Source: Lolium rigidum (taxonomy: Eukaryota > Streptophyta > Magnoliopsida > Poales > Poaceae). Taken from it: a stretch of 64,000 bases of DNA. Where the stretch lies: the NCBI RefSeq assembly GCF_022539505.1, contig NC_061508.1, forward strand, positions 346,779,484 to 346,843,483. Direction: 5' to 3'. The notes beneath the pieces were generated by a model. That model searched no databases. It was given only the letters and a program-made list of their open reading frames with translations, and had not been told where the DNA came from. Made by a program: the position numbers and the translations under genes. This document shows, piece by piece, positions 22,983 through 34,185 of this stretch (position 1 is its first letter; the number at the start of each line of letters is the position of its first letter).

Positions 22983-23181
22983 CCGGACCCGTAGTTGGGT
23001 ACGTTTCCATGTTCGCTCGGGTGCGAGACAGATTTCGCCGCCGCCTCCCCGTTGTTCTCCGGATGCACATCCTCTCGGCTTTTTGCCGAGACGTGTATCG
23101 GGAGAGCAGCGGGGAGGTGCCGCCGAAATTCCGTCCCGCACCCGAGCAGAACGTGGAGAACGTACCCAACTACGGGTCCGG
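22983..23181. ncRNA. Candidate small-RNA precursor: long near-palindromic hairpin
   Basis: The arm starting ccggacccgtagttgggtac at 22983 is matched in reverse complement by the arm ending at 23181. Pairing runs for almost 100 bp per arm with scattered mismatches. The centre is ctcggc-ttttt-gccgag, a 5-nt loop. This shape suits DCL processing into miRNA or hairpin siRNA. It lies about 130 bp upstream of the transposase ATG, inside the CACTA unit. Rice miR820 is a known small RNA derived from CACTA elements; no miR820-like sequence was recognised here. Expression is not shown by the sequence, so the RNA call is inference while the hairpin itself is certain. Confidence 0.45.
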
Positions 23182-23307
23182 GGGCTGCTAGGAGCCCACC
23201 TAGTAGAGATGTAGGTTGATGCACGCGTTTTCGCCGGTAGAAAAATAAAAATATGATGCATTCAATTTCATGCTACTATTTGTTGTTTGTCACGCAATAA
23301 AGCAGGG

Positions 23308-26300
23308 ATGGCTGATAATGAGTGGATGTACAAGTGGCCGTGTTAGTTCGACTCAAGTGACAGTATGAATGGAAATGGAAGACCGATTTGTTAGTGAAGG
23401 AGTTAGCTCGTGGTTCGAAGGGGATTGTTCGTCCCCGTTGCCCTTGCAATGTCTCGCAGGAGGCGTCATCCTAAGGATATTCTAGAGATGACTAAACACC
23501 TTTGGTGGAATGGGTATATGCGTGACTACGACCCGCCGGTCGACTTTTCTCGGCACGAACGTGATAGAGGTGAGGTGATGCGGCAGCGGATCGATGGCAA
23601 TGAGAACGATGGCATCTTAAACTTGCTAGATGATCTTCGGGATGCCGACATGCCGAGTTACCATGGGACGAACGAGTCCGAACCGGAGGAACCGCCCGAA
23701 CCGGAGGGACCGCCACAACCGGAGGAACTTCCAGAGGAGGAACCTGAGCCAACCGCGAGGGCCTTCATTGATATGATGGCCTCAGCCAGGAGGCCTCTAT
23801 ACCGCGGTGCAAAAATGTCTCAACTTGATGGCATCACGCAGCTTGCTAGCCGACAAGTGCATGTTTGAGAGTACTCAAGCATCCTTTGAAAAGACTCGAG
23901 CACAGTAGGTAACATGTTGCCCGAAGGTCATTGCTTGCCCAAGACCATGTACGAAACGAAGAAAATCTTGAAAGCATTGAAAATGGATTATGTAACATAT
24001 GATGTCCGTCCAAAACTTTGCCTTTTGTTTTGGAAAGACTATGCGGATGACAAGTACTCGTGCCAAGTGTGGTCACTCTAGGTATCATGAGGTAGATGTA
24101 GGCAATGGTCGAAGAGGCGGACAAAAGTAGCCATAAAGATTCTTCGTTATCTCCCATTCATCAAAAGAATCCAGCGGCTTTACATGTTCGAGGAGACTCG
24201 CCAAGCAGATGACATGGCATAAGACCGGGATAAGATTGCAAGACGAGAAGAAACGGGTACCCATGGTACATCCATCTGATGGTCAATCATGGAAGCACTT
24301 CGATGAAAAGCACCCAAATGAGGCAAGTGAGGCTCGGAATGTTAGAATTGCGATAGCAACCGATGGATTCAACCCATATGGTATGTCGACCGCCGCGCAT
24401 GACCGCTGGCCCGTGTTTGTTATTCCGCTCAATCTCCCTCCCGGAGTCGTAATGCAAAGGAAGAACATATTCTTGTCGATAATCCTTCCGTGGCTCCGAA
24501 TATCCAGTGGAAGAAATTGAGTGTCTTAATGCAACCACTTGTGGATGATTTGCACCACTCGTGGCATCACGGTACATTGACATACGACCGAGCAACAAAG
24601 AGAAACTTCATCATGAAAGTTTGGTTCCACTATTCGATGCATGACCTACCCGGGTACGCCCTATTCGTCGGGCATAGTACGAGCTGGTAAGTTTCCATGC
24701 CCAAGTAGTGTGAGCACGAACTAGAATTCGGGCACCTAAAAGCTGGACACAAATATGTTGCCTTTGACAAACACCGCAAGTTCCTCGACCCGGGGCATCG
24801 GTTCAGATCCGACAAGAAAAACTTCACGAAAGGCGTAGTTGTGCTTGAACATAAAGAAATACCAAAGTTCAATGGTGCAACTGTTGATGCTGAGCTACGT
24901 GCTCTCCGGCCTAGTAAGGAACCCGGCCACCAATTTGAGGGATATGGTAAAACGCACAACTCGGACTCACATAGCAGGCATAACGAGCTCGAGTATTACA
25001 AGGACCTTGAACTTCCCCATAATATCGATATGATGCACATCGAAAAGAATTGTGGGGAGGCATTCCTTAACACCAGCTGCAACATACCGGGCAAGTCAAG
25101 GGATAATGTTTCAGCTAGAGTCGATATTGAGGAGATATGTGACGGGTGGCTCTACACATGCGAGCCTCCCGAGGGCAATCGAAAAGGTTGGTTAAAGCCG
25201 CATGCCAAGCATCTCTGTCTTGATAGCGCCGACAAGAAGGAGGCATTTACGTGGCTCAAATATGACGTGATGTTCCCCGATGGTTATTGTTCGAATATGA
25301 GTAAGGGAGTCAATCTTGCTACAGGAAAAATAAACGGGCTCAAGAGTCACGACTATCATATATGGATTGAGCGGTCGATGCCGGTGATGCTTCGAGGGTA
25401 TCTCCCCGATCATGTCCGGCGAAGTGCTTGCGGAGGTGAGCCATTTTTTCCGCACGGTGCAGTGCTAGCGGATATGTACCGAGGTGATTGAGAAGCTGCA
25501 GGGAGCAAGTGCCGGACATGCTATGCAAGTTAGAGATGATATTCCCCCGAAGCTTCTTCACTCCGATGTTACATCTCATCGTGCATCTCGCCAACGAGGC
25601 ACTCTTGGGGGACCGGTGCGGTATCGTTGGCAGTTTTGTATTGAGAGGGAGTTCAAGTATATTCGGTACAAATGTGGAAACAAAAATAAGATTGAAGCAT
25701 GCATAGCTGAGGCAACTCTCCTCCATGAGATGGCAGACGCCACGACAATGTACTATGCCAATGATGTGCCCACTAAGCATAACCCGGTCGCTCGGTACAA
25801 TTCCGATGAGCCCAACCGTGACCCAAAGCTCTTGCTCTTCAAATATCCCGGTGGCAAGGCCGGTGCCTCAAAAGTGGAGAACATTTCGCTAGAAGAGAAG
25901 GATTGCATAATGCTTTACGTGCTTATGAACATGGAGGAAGTGGTCGATTTCATGAGGTAAAATGATGAACCAATTACTTTGCAACCAGTAACTTGGTTTT
26001 GGTCTAATACGTATTTTCTCCTTTCAGCGAATTCCATGATGAAATGTGGTCAGGAAGAAATGGTCCCACTCCCACGCAGTGGTACACTCTTATGAAAGAG
26101 GGTGCCCCGCCCTTAAATAAAAGCTTCGTGAACTGGTTCCATGAAAAAGTAATTTCTCAAATGTTCCTCTTACTTTGCAATCCGTGACTTGTCTTATTAC
26201 ACGTAACTAATGCACAAAATAATCTGAACCGAACTTGTAGGGAGCTGATCCCAACGTTGAGATGACGAGATGAGTTGAGATGCGTTTCCCGGGGTTTTAA

Positions 26301-27036
26301 CCGTAGAGTCCATACGCATGAGAAGTATGATGTAAATGGGTATCGCTTCCATACGGAGTTTCACCGAAGAACCGGCCTAATGCAAAAACAATAAATACCG
26401 GGGTCTACACCCGCGGAGCCGATGATCTTGATTACTATGGAAGGTTACAAAAGGTATACGAGTTGACGTTCAACAACGCAAACATAGAACTCAAGCTCTT
26501 TGTGTTCAAATGCCACTTGGTTTGACCCACACGGTGGAATGAGAAGCACCCCTTCCATTGGTTTAGTTGAAGTTAGGCCTACAACCACCTACGGCGGATC
26601 CGACGTCTATGTTGTGGCTCACCAAACCAAGCAAGTTTATTATTTGTCCTACCCATGTCAGAATGAGGAACTCATGGGCTGGGAAGTCGTGTTCCAGGTA
26701 TCGCCACATGGTAAGCTACCCATCCCCTCCGAGGACGATTACAACAACATTGACCCGGTAACATATGAGGGAATTTTCTATCAAGAGGAAGAGCAGTTCG
26801 GGGCTCTTCAAATAGACATAGGTCTTCAGGATCTCCACAACGATGTACAAATGCGTGGTGAGACCGTGGTGGACTCGAAGGACATAGCTATGCTCACCAA
26901 GCGCCATGCGAGCAAAGACAACATTGTCGAGACTCAACCGGAACCCAATGCCGACCATGAATACTCATATGATACTGATTTTGATAGTGAGGCTGAGAAC
27001 CCAATGCCTAGAGATGAGAGTGGTGATGAATGGTGA
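23308..27036 (+). pseudogene. CACTA TNP2-type transposase (interrupted)
   Basis: Starts MADNEWMYKW at 23308. Family stretches follow in order: MTKHLWWNGYMRDY (23490), DMMASARRPLY (23772), MVHPSDGQSWKHF (about 24262), the tnp2 signature IAIATDGFNPYGM (about 24351), LMQPLVDDLHHSWHHGT, MKVWFHYSMHDLPGYALF, LPHNIDMMHIEKN (about 25014), INGLKSHDYHIWIER and the DUF4218-like region. Introns with good borders lie at about 25958-26027 and 26150-26240. A DUF4216-like C-terminus (WFDPHGG, GLVEVRPTTTYGG) ends at 27036. Several stops and frameshifts break it (for example 23341, 23868-24200, 24520, 24690, 25490). This nuclear protein cuts at the CACTA termini. Because some breaks coincide with sites where consensus errors are suspected, the degree of real decay is uncertain. 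Confidence 0.88.
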
Positions 27037-27051
27037 GGGTCTTTTATGCTT

Positions 27052-27215
27052 AGTACCTACATTATCATTATGCTTAATACATACATTTGTCATTATGCTT
27101 AGTACCTACATTATCATTATGCTTAATACATACATTTGTCATTATGCTTAATACCTACATTTTTCATTATGCTTAGTACCTATATTTGTCATTATGCTTA
27201 TTAATTTTCAACATG
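27052..27215. repeat. About 28-bp tandem repeats between the two transposase genes
   Basis: Six to seven copies of cattatgcttaatacctac followed by atttgt fill the spacer between the TNP2 stop and the TNP1-type start, alternating agtacc and aatac versions. Non-coding. Confidence 0.85.
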
Positions 27216-27260
27216 CTTATTAATTATTTTCTCTTTTTCTTATGCAGGTAATTGCCCAAT

Positions 27261-29658
27261 ATGAGCGGACGGAAGGCATCATCGAGCTCCTTGCTTGATC
27301 AGATGCATCGGCGGAAGCCGGGCCGGGTGCTTCCGGACGGAGTGGAAGACCCATTGTTCCCACCCGGCGTTACGAAGACGCGAGACGGAGGGCGGGGAGG
27401 ACGAGGGGAGGGGACGAGGCCGGGAGGACGAGGGGAGGACGAGGCTGGAGGACGAGGGGGAATGCACGGCTCCTTCTAGCCGACATTCCCTGCGCACCGG
27501 CTCGGTGGCTTCACGGTCTATGGACGAGGAGGAGGACACTAGGGAGGAGGAGGAGGACACTAGGGAGGAGGAGGAGGAGTCTAGGGACGAGGAGGCTTCG
27601 ACGGAGATGGCTCCGAAGAAGTTGCGGATTCGTGGGGAAGCGCGGGTTCCCGATGAGAGTAAGGAACCTGCTACGGAGGATGAGAAGTGGCTCCTTGTCC
27701 CGGGAAAGACAGAGTAAGTAGTAAGGTGATTTCATTTTCGTTATGACACTTAGCATTTTCTAATGTTTGATAATTGTGCAGGAATTTCACATACACGGGG
27801 AATGTCCGCGTGCCGGGGAGTCCGATTGGAGCTGCTATTAGGAAGTACTGGCCGGGGATGTACACTCCGGTCCTTGGGGGCGAGTCCAAGCTAGCCTACA
27901 CTTGGGAAGACTTTGAGATAGCGCCTTACCCCGGCTTTACTTCCGCCGCCGACGCCGTGATCAAGAAGTTTTGGGTACGTAATGCATACTCTTTGGGTTT
28001 CGTTCATATGTAGTTGATAACCCCACCGTGATAACTCATGCCTCTCACACTTTCTCGTTATGCTTGATTGCAGCGCAATTATAGGGTGGCGACCGAGCAT
28101 AAGGAGAGGGCGGACGTGATCCTCCGTAGCATGTGTCGGAAGTTGACACGGCAGCGGTGGTACAACCCAGAGGATCACGTGCATCGGCCACTTCTATGCT
28201 GAGCAGGGCGTAAGGTACACAAAGCCTCGAGATTGTGCAGGGACTCGCCCCGGCTATGACGATAGAGCAATTCATGTCGGTAAGTAATTGTCAATGCGAT
28301 TCTATGTCCTGCGGCTAACTTGCAACTATATTGTTTGTTCTTCAAATGAGTTTTGATTTTGCAGGTTGTACCACATTGGGCTGATAATAATAAGAGGGCC
28401 GCCTTCATGGAGTTGGTCAAGAATTGGGTCGGCGAAAACCCCGATTTCAAGGCCGTGAGCGACCGGAACAAGGCCAACCGTGGGAACCAGGGAACACACG
28501 GTGCGGGGAGCAGCAGGCACCGATCGCTATCGGGAGCGTCCGGTACATATAAAAATGGAACAAGCTGCATTTTTTTGATTTTCGATGATATGCATAACAT
28601 TTGTTTTGTGATGCGGGGGAAGAAGCTCGGGAGGGAGGTTGGTGAGATGGAAGCGTGGACGCACATGAAGCTGGTGACGCCCGATCCGAACGAGCCTCGG
28701 CCCGCGCACGAGAGGTACTACGGCAAGGCCAAAGAGAGCAAGGAAAGATACTCGCGAGGAGTACGCCAAGCTCCATCCAGAGGTGGAGGACCCGATGACC
28801 GAGCCGGTCGACGAGGTGGCGATGATGTCGGCGGGGTACGGCCAGCCGCATGGACGTCCTGCCCGCCTTGCTCGGGGGTTTCAAGCCTCGGAGGAACTTC
28901 ACGCAGATCAAGGCTACCCTCCCTCCGGCAGCCTACGCTACCTCCTCGCGGACTACAGGCCGTTCTCGGGTAGAGGTAGATGTAAGTCATCCACACTTTC
29001 ATCCTCTGTTTTGACTCTTGTTCCTGAATGGCTATGTTGATGAGACGCATTATTTCTGAAATTGTAGACTCAGCTCGAGGAGGCCTACGCAGTAGCTTAC
29101 GAGGAGTATCTCGAGAAGATTAAGGAGCATGACCTTGTGAAAGATGCCTATGTCCGGTGGACGAGCAACCAGATGGCGGTAAGTTTCAATCTCTATGGTT
29201 GCAAAACATCATAAGTCCCCATGTTTGAATCCGAGCTATCTCTCCCGTTTCTTGCGGAGTTTCACTCGGTTCATGATGACCGGAGTGCGAGAGGAACCAC
29301 TCCCGAGCCACCTCATCCGGGGCCGACGCCGGTGTTCCCGTCCAAGGAGGAGTTCTATATCATGTACAAGCGTCGGCGTCGGTTGACCCGGTAAGTTGCT
29401 AACTTGGCTAAGTTGCTAACTTGGTGTGACATGGCTAAGTTGCTAACTCCCTCCAACATGTAGGGATTGGGAGAATCCGGGAACGACACTCCTTGTGGTA
29501 CGCCGATGCACCCCGGTCGCCATTCTCCCGGTGCTTCGCCGAACCTCGGCATTTTACTGGTTCCGGTGGCTCTCGTCGTGGTTCTACCTCCCCGAGCACC
29601 GTCGAGATACAGCCGGCCTCACTTCACCGACTCGGAGCTAGCTCGTCACTGTAGCTAG
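27261..29658 (+). pseudogene. CACTA TNP1-type (Transposase_24-like) second protein gene
   Basis: The ATG at 27261 gives MSGRKASSSSLLDQMHRRKP and LPDGVEDPLFPPGV. A low-complexity RGG/Glu-rich region (EEEEDTREEEEE) follows, then DESKEPATEDEKWLLVP. Exons are separated by short introns with gt/ag borders near 27717-27780, 27975-28072, 28277-28363, 28542-28613, 28980-29067 and 29179 onward. Later exons carry NFTYTGNVRVPGSPIGAA, VVPHWADNNKRAAFMELVKN, KLGREVGEMEAW and a Glu/Lys-rich stretch YEEYLEKIKEHDLVKDAY. This matches the second gene of grass CACTA elements, usually placed downstream of TNP2 and thought to bind the subterminal repeats. At least one frameshift (about 27450-27500) needs correction to read through, so intactness is undecided. 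Confidence 0.75.
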
Positions 29659-29952
29659 ATCGTCACTCGGGTGGTGCACCACCATAGTTTCTACATTGTA
29701 CTAGCAAATGATGACACGCTCCATCTTTGTAGTGGATCCGGTGTATGTACCATGGTCTTGTATGCTATATTTGTGCTATTTGTGAGATTTGATGCTATAT
29801 TTGTGAGATTTGGTGCTATACGGTGATATCTTTGTGCTATATGGTGCTATATATGTTACTGCATATTCAATCCTATAATATGTGCATTTTGTGCGATTTT
29901 ACGAGCAAATGAGGCCAAATTGGCAAAAATCAGAAAAAGCTCGGGCCTGGCT
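29659..29952 (+). other. Probable 3' untranslated region with gctatatttgtg repeats
   Basis: Follows the TNP1-type gene. It contains several imperfect repeats of gctatatttgtgagatttg (about 29762-29860) and no open frame of note. The first subterminal motif of the right end appears at 29953. Confidence 0.6.
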
Positions 29953-30399
29953 GTGCCGACGGTGTCACCGTCGGCACAGAGCTCGTAGCTGTGCCAAATG
30001 GCAGGGCTCGTGGCCGACGGTGACACCGTCGGCACGTGCCAGCCCTTTCGCGCGTTTTTTTCCAGTTTGAATGCCACCGGTTTGCCGCCAGTTCTGGGAA
30101 AAAAAAAAGGAAACTATGCCGACGGTTACACCGTGGGCACAGCTGGGGACGTTGACGGCGCCGGCGTGACGGCTGGGTGGCTCTGCCGACGATGGGGCGG
30201 CCGACGGCCACCGTCCAGCCGTCGGCGTACGACTGTGCCGACGGTGACTTGCTGTGCCGACGGTGCGCGCGCAGACCCCGACGCCGACTGTGCCGACGGG
30301 GAGACGCCGACGGTGACCGTCGGCAGAGACTGTGCCGACGGTGATCATTGTTGTGCCGACGGTGCGGGGCCGTCGGTGTAGCCGGTCGTCCCCGTAGTG
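29953..30399 (+). repeat. CACTA right subterminal and terminal region
   Basis: At least ten gtgccgacggt or accgtcggcac motifs occur in both orientations, for example the palindromic pairs at 29953-29979 and 30012-30036. The element ends at cccgtagtg (30391-30399), followed by the CGT duplication. Motif spacing is looser than at the left end. Confidence 0.9.
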
Positions 30400-30803
30400 C
30401 GTGTCTGAGCAGCAAACAAAGCGCCACATCTATTCATCGTACATTTATTTTCTAGAGAACTTTGTTAAGTTAAACTTTGTCTCGGTTTTATCGGTGCTTA
30501 ATTTCACGTAGGACGGTTTGGCGGTCAGGTCGGGTCCGTTAAGCATTAACCGCGCGCGCGCCCCGGTCGGGTCGATCGGCACCCACTTCCCCAATCACCA
30601 CTACACACCGGCACGAGCACGTCACAGTCGTCGCCGCCGTAAGCACATGCACACACAGTACACCTCGCACTCCTAGGCTCGGCGCCTATAAAACTCGCGT
30701 GCGCCTCCTCGCTCGGCTTCGACGCTAGAGTAGACACGAGGCAGACGCGCGCCATTGCTAGCTAGCTCGAAGCAGCAAGAGATCATCAGGTTTGGCTTGA
30801 GCT
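30400..30803 (+). promoter_or_regulatory. Promoter and leader of the CASP-like gene
   Basis: A TATA box (tataaaa, 30687-30693) lies 111 bp before the ATG. ccaatcacc (30591-30599) is a possible CCAAT box. gcacgtcac (about 30617-30625) contains an ACGT core as bound by bZIP factors. Only about 290 bp of non-transposon DNA separate the TATA box from the CACTA terminus at 30399, so any more distal control sequence has been displaced 22 kb. Confidence 0.7.
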
Positions 30804-33293
30804 ATGGATGCGGGGAGGAGGAAGAGAGCGTCGGAGGTGAAGGCGGAGGGCCTGATGCGTGGCGCATGCGCGGCGCTGGCGGCGGCGGCGGCGCTGCTGG
30901 TGGGGCTGGACACGGAGACGGAGACGGTGCTGCTCATCAGGAAGAAGGCCACCGTCAGGGACGTGCACGCGCTCTGGTAAGCCATCCATGTAGAGCTGGT
31001 GCCCCGCGCGCGCGTGCCGTCTTCACCGTGTGACCGCGAATTCACTGAGCTGGTGCGAATTCATCTGCAGGGTGCTGGCGATTGCGGCCGGCGCGACGGC
31101 GGGGTACCACCTGCTGCACCTCCTCCGGTGCTTCTACCTCAACCGCTGCTCCGCCGCCGACAACCGCTGCCGGAACAGCAGGGCCTTGGCCTGGGCATGG
31201 CTCCTCCTCGACAAGGTACTACTACATGCTAAATTGCTAATCCTCTTCACTACCTCACACCAGCTTTGGATGTTTCTTCTTCATGAATTCCAGCGTCTAG
31301 CTTGTCAGCAACCTGGATCATCACACACACGCACAAAACCAAGAGTGTTCTGTGTTCAACGGCAGATCCGTTATCCTTTTACCTGAGGGTATACTACCTA
31401 ACATAATCAACAATTCAACACAATATCAATTCTGATAAGAAGTACTAGCAAATTTAAACAAGATAGGAGTACTAACTCGGCAGCTTATTAATTGACCAAC
31501 GATTACCGGATAAAATTGAATTCCACGTCAAAACAGTTAGCACTGAGCTTTCCTATCCTGTAACCGGTCCATCCCCATCGTGATAGTGCCGCCTGAAATT
31601 GGTAACTTAAGCATCTTCAGCTCTGTCGCGTCAGCGTTACCATCTACGGCACCACGGCAGCTCGTTCCTGCTGTGAAACGCTGTACTCCCAAACTAACGG
31701 AATTGCCAATCTGACCAAGACACGCTCAACTGCTGCGTTAGTTGCAGCTGCACAACTGTTTCCATTCATGCTTTGCATCAATGCGCCGAGGGCCAGCCCA
31801 GGTCGATCGATCATTTTGATGCCGGACCCAAAAAGATCGATGCATTTATGTTCCAAGTGCCTAGTGCTGCACCTGCACACATGCATGCATCCAGCTACAT
31901 GTGTAATTGTTTAATTCCCCAAAAGAAGTGAAATTTAAAACCTAGTCTGTGTAAAAACCTACATGTGTAATAATGAATGTATCGACTAAGTTGGAGCTCA
32001 TCACTGATCAGTCTCCACAAAGTCATGTGGGTGGGTGAGTTAGGTCACAAATTTAAGGCTTTTGTTAGTATAAGAGCAATTCCAATAGTATAGCCAACTG
32101 TTGGCTATAACAAGATGTCATATTATTTATAGTCATCATATAGCTAACATGTACAATAGTTGGCTATAAGAATGTAGTACTTTACTAATATATGGCCCAC
32201 CTTTCACTCTCACTAAGGTGCTTGGAAGACGCGTGCAAGAACTGGCTATATGCATAGTAGCTCACCTCCTCCTCTCTCCTCTTCTCTCTCCTCCAACTCA
32301 TCTAAAATATATTATTTAATATCTTATAGTCAGCTGACTGGACTCTATTGTACTTGCTCTAATTTGATGTACTACCATGCATGTGGTACAAATTTAAGAG
32401 GGTTAAGGTTTAGGTCATTACACCGACAAATCAAGTTATTGTTGTATCTCTTAGGAAATCTTACTCATTAGTTACTCGCAAAAAATAACTTACTCATTAG
32501 TTGATACTTCCAAAAAGGCCGCCAGTGACCAATAATAACCGGAAAATACCAATTTTCTCTACTAGAATCTTGATAATTATAAAACACTCCTTAATAATTT
32601 TATGAAGAAAACTAACCAAAGTTCGCCGAATTTGCATGAATTTGAGCCAAAGGGTTTTGTGTTTCTTTGTTATGGGAAAGAAATATTGTGTATTCTATTG
32701 ATAGTGTCAATAAACTTGCTCATTTTAATTAGTTGATAGTCTCAAAAGAAGCCGCCGGTGACCAATAATAATTTGAAAATTAATCTAGAGAATTATAATT
32801 CTTACCTTGATAATTTTGTGTACAAAATTAACCAAAGTTTGTTGAATTTGCATGAATTCCAATCGAATGGTTTTGCGTTTCTTTTCTGTATGGGGAAGAA
32901 ATATTTTGTTTCCTATTGTATGACCACATTTCACTATTTTGTCATGCGCTGTTCAGCAAAACCTGTAGCGCGCACTGAGTAGAGTTGTTTTACCTCGTGC
33001 CTGAACTGTGACGCTGCGATGCGCATATCTGCGTGCAGGGTTGCGCGTACCTGACATTCGCGGTGACGGTGGCGGCGGCGCAGGCGTGCATGATCGCGCT
33101 GGACGGCGCGCACGCGCTGCAGTGGAACAGGGTCTGCAACATCTTCACCCGCTTCTGCCAGCAGGTCGCCGGGAGCCTCGTCTGCGGCATGCTCGCCGCC
33201 GCTGGCACCGCCTTCCTCTCCGGCATCTCCGCCCGCAACCTCTTCCGCCTCTACCCATCACTCTCCCACTCGCAGGGCTCCTCCACGAAGTAG
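30804..33293 (+). CDS. CASP-like four-membrane-span protein (CASPL2-type)
   Basis: Three exons: 30804-30976, 31071-31215 and 33039-33293, all with gt/ag borders and compatible phases, giving 190 residues. Features are the basic start MDAGRRKRASEVKAEGLMRG, TM1 about 18-36 and the conserved VLLIRKKATVRDVHALW (about 42-58). TM2 is about 59-80, TM3 about 108-127 and TM4 about 149-168, with the loop ALDGAHALQWNRVCNIFTRF between TM3 and TM4. These match the CASP-like (DUF588/UPF0497) family, plasma-membrane proteins related to those that organise Casparian strips. The RKKATV motif and the ALDGAHALQW loop favour subfamily 2. Most CASPL2 proteins have no known role in Casparian strips. The ATG is the first after the TATA box. 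Intron 2 (1.8 kb) hosts a MITE and a tandem duplication. The reading is intact. Confidence 0.93.
32074..32359. mobile_element. PIF/Harbinger-like MITE in intron 2 of the CASP-like gene, TSD TAA
   Basis: The ends GAGCAATTCCAATAG and, on the opposite strand, GAGCAAGTACAATAG form terminal inverted repeats. The trinucleotide TAA flanks both sides (32071-32073 and 32360-32362), as expected for Harbinger-type insertion. It is 286 bp, AT-rich and without coding capacity. Additional inner motifs tagccaac and gttggctat are repeated. Confidence 0.75.
32475..32925. repeat. Diverged tandem duplication in intron 2
   Basis: A segment from about 32488 (actcattagttgata, gccgccagtgaccaataata, ttgcatgaattt) is repeated from about 32713 with the same order of landmarks, including gccgccggtgaccaataata and gaaatatt near the end. 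The unit is about 225 bp with substantial divergence. It is old and non-coding. Confidence 0.75.
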
Positions 33294-33660
33294 GCCGCAG
33301 CGAGACCAGTACCAGGATGGTTACCGATGATCACTAGCTAGTGCTGTTGGGCGGCATAGACGTGCCTGGCCCGACTTCCAGCCCAAGTGAAGTTCTGTTT
33401 GGGCATGCCTTGCAGTTCCTTTTATCTTAGTGTGAGAAGACATAGTTCTAAACAAAGTGTGAGAAGACATGACTATGAACTACTGCTGCAGTGTATTTAC
33501 TATTTACCACAGCAAAATAGTATGTAACAGTGTGCTTTGTGTATTACTCCTAGACCGTGAAATTAGCTGCCTGTGGAAAGACGGAGATGGTTGCATCTTC
33601 CTGGCACAATACCGGGTAGGCCCTATTTGGAGCATAGGAATAATGCCCTGCACTGCAGGA

Positions 33661-33666
33661 AATAAA
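33661..33666 (+). terminator. Possible polyadenylation signal of the CASP-like gene
   Basis: aataaa lies 368 bp after the stop codon, and aaataaaa follows near 33689. Plant polyadenylation signals are loose, so the exact 3' end is uncertain. Confidence 0.35.
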
Positions 33667-34185
33667 CTGTTGTACTCCAGTCACTGTCAAATAAAAAACA
33701 CTGTTGTAATCCAGTGTCCTTCAGTTCGTCAGAATCATTGTAATCTGGTATAGCCTGTCTAACATTGTCCATAGCTGGACACCATTGAAGCACTCTGCAA
33801 AAGTTGAACAGAATGTACTCTCTTCTACACGAGAAAACATCATTTCTAACCGGGAAAGAGCAACTTGAATTAGGATGTAAAGGTTCCCTTTCTTTTTTTC
33901 AAGCTGATGTGTAAGTTCTCTCAAAAGATTAACAATTCGCAGTTGAATCCTGATCTCCTTGAACAAATATTCAGCTCACGGTATACATTATAATAATCAG
34001 CCTTTCTTGTAAAAAAAAAAGGCGGTATCTATACATGACAGGTTACACCTCATCGGCCTAACAAACATATCATATGTTGGACATCTAGTAAAAAGAATCA
34101 GCCCTTCTATATGTAATAATTTCCGTTTATATTAAGAACATTACATGGTGTTGGACAGATGTGTGTGAGGTTGGGAACCAGTGAC
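33667..34185. other. Short intergenic region between two convergent genes
   Basis: The CASP-like gene (plus) and the 4CL gene (minus) point toward each other, with 892 bp between their stop codons. No further gene, repeat or RNA is recognised. The 3' untranslated regions of both genes must lie here. Confidence 0.7.

Larger units (their letters stand above)
8230..30399 (+). mobile_element. Complete CACTA (En/Spm) DNA transposon, 22.2 kb, TSD CGT
   Basis: The left end reads CACTACGGGAGAACCG and the right end, on the opposite strand, reads CACTACGGGGACGACCG. The first nine bases are identical. The 3-bp duplication CGT flanks the unit at 8227-8229 and 30400-30402. Both ends carry dense direct and inverted GTGCCGACGG motifs, the expected binding sites for the small subterminal-binding transposase subunit. 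Inside, in order: a minus-strand AP2/ERF-type gene, a 34-copy satellite, a second small block of subterminal motifs, a GC-rich tract, two hairpins, a TNP2-type transposase and a TNP1-type gene. Both transposase genes are interrupted, so the copy is probably not autonomous now unless consensus errors explain the breaks. It inserted 52 bp from the copia TSD. Confidence 0.92.

Noticed and set aside
23492..25780. Minus-strand frames opposite the TNP2 transposase
   Set aside because: Antisense shadows; the plus-strand reading has clear transposase motifs throughout.
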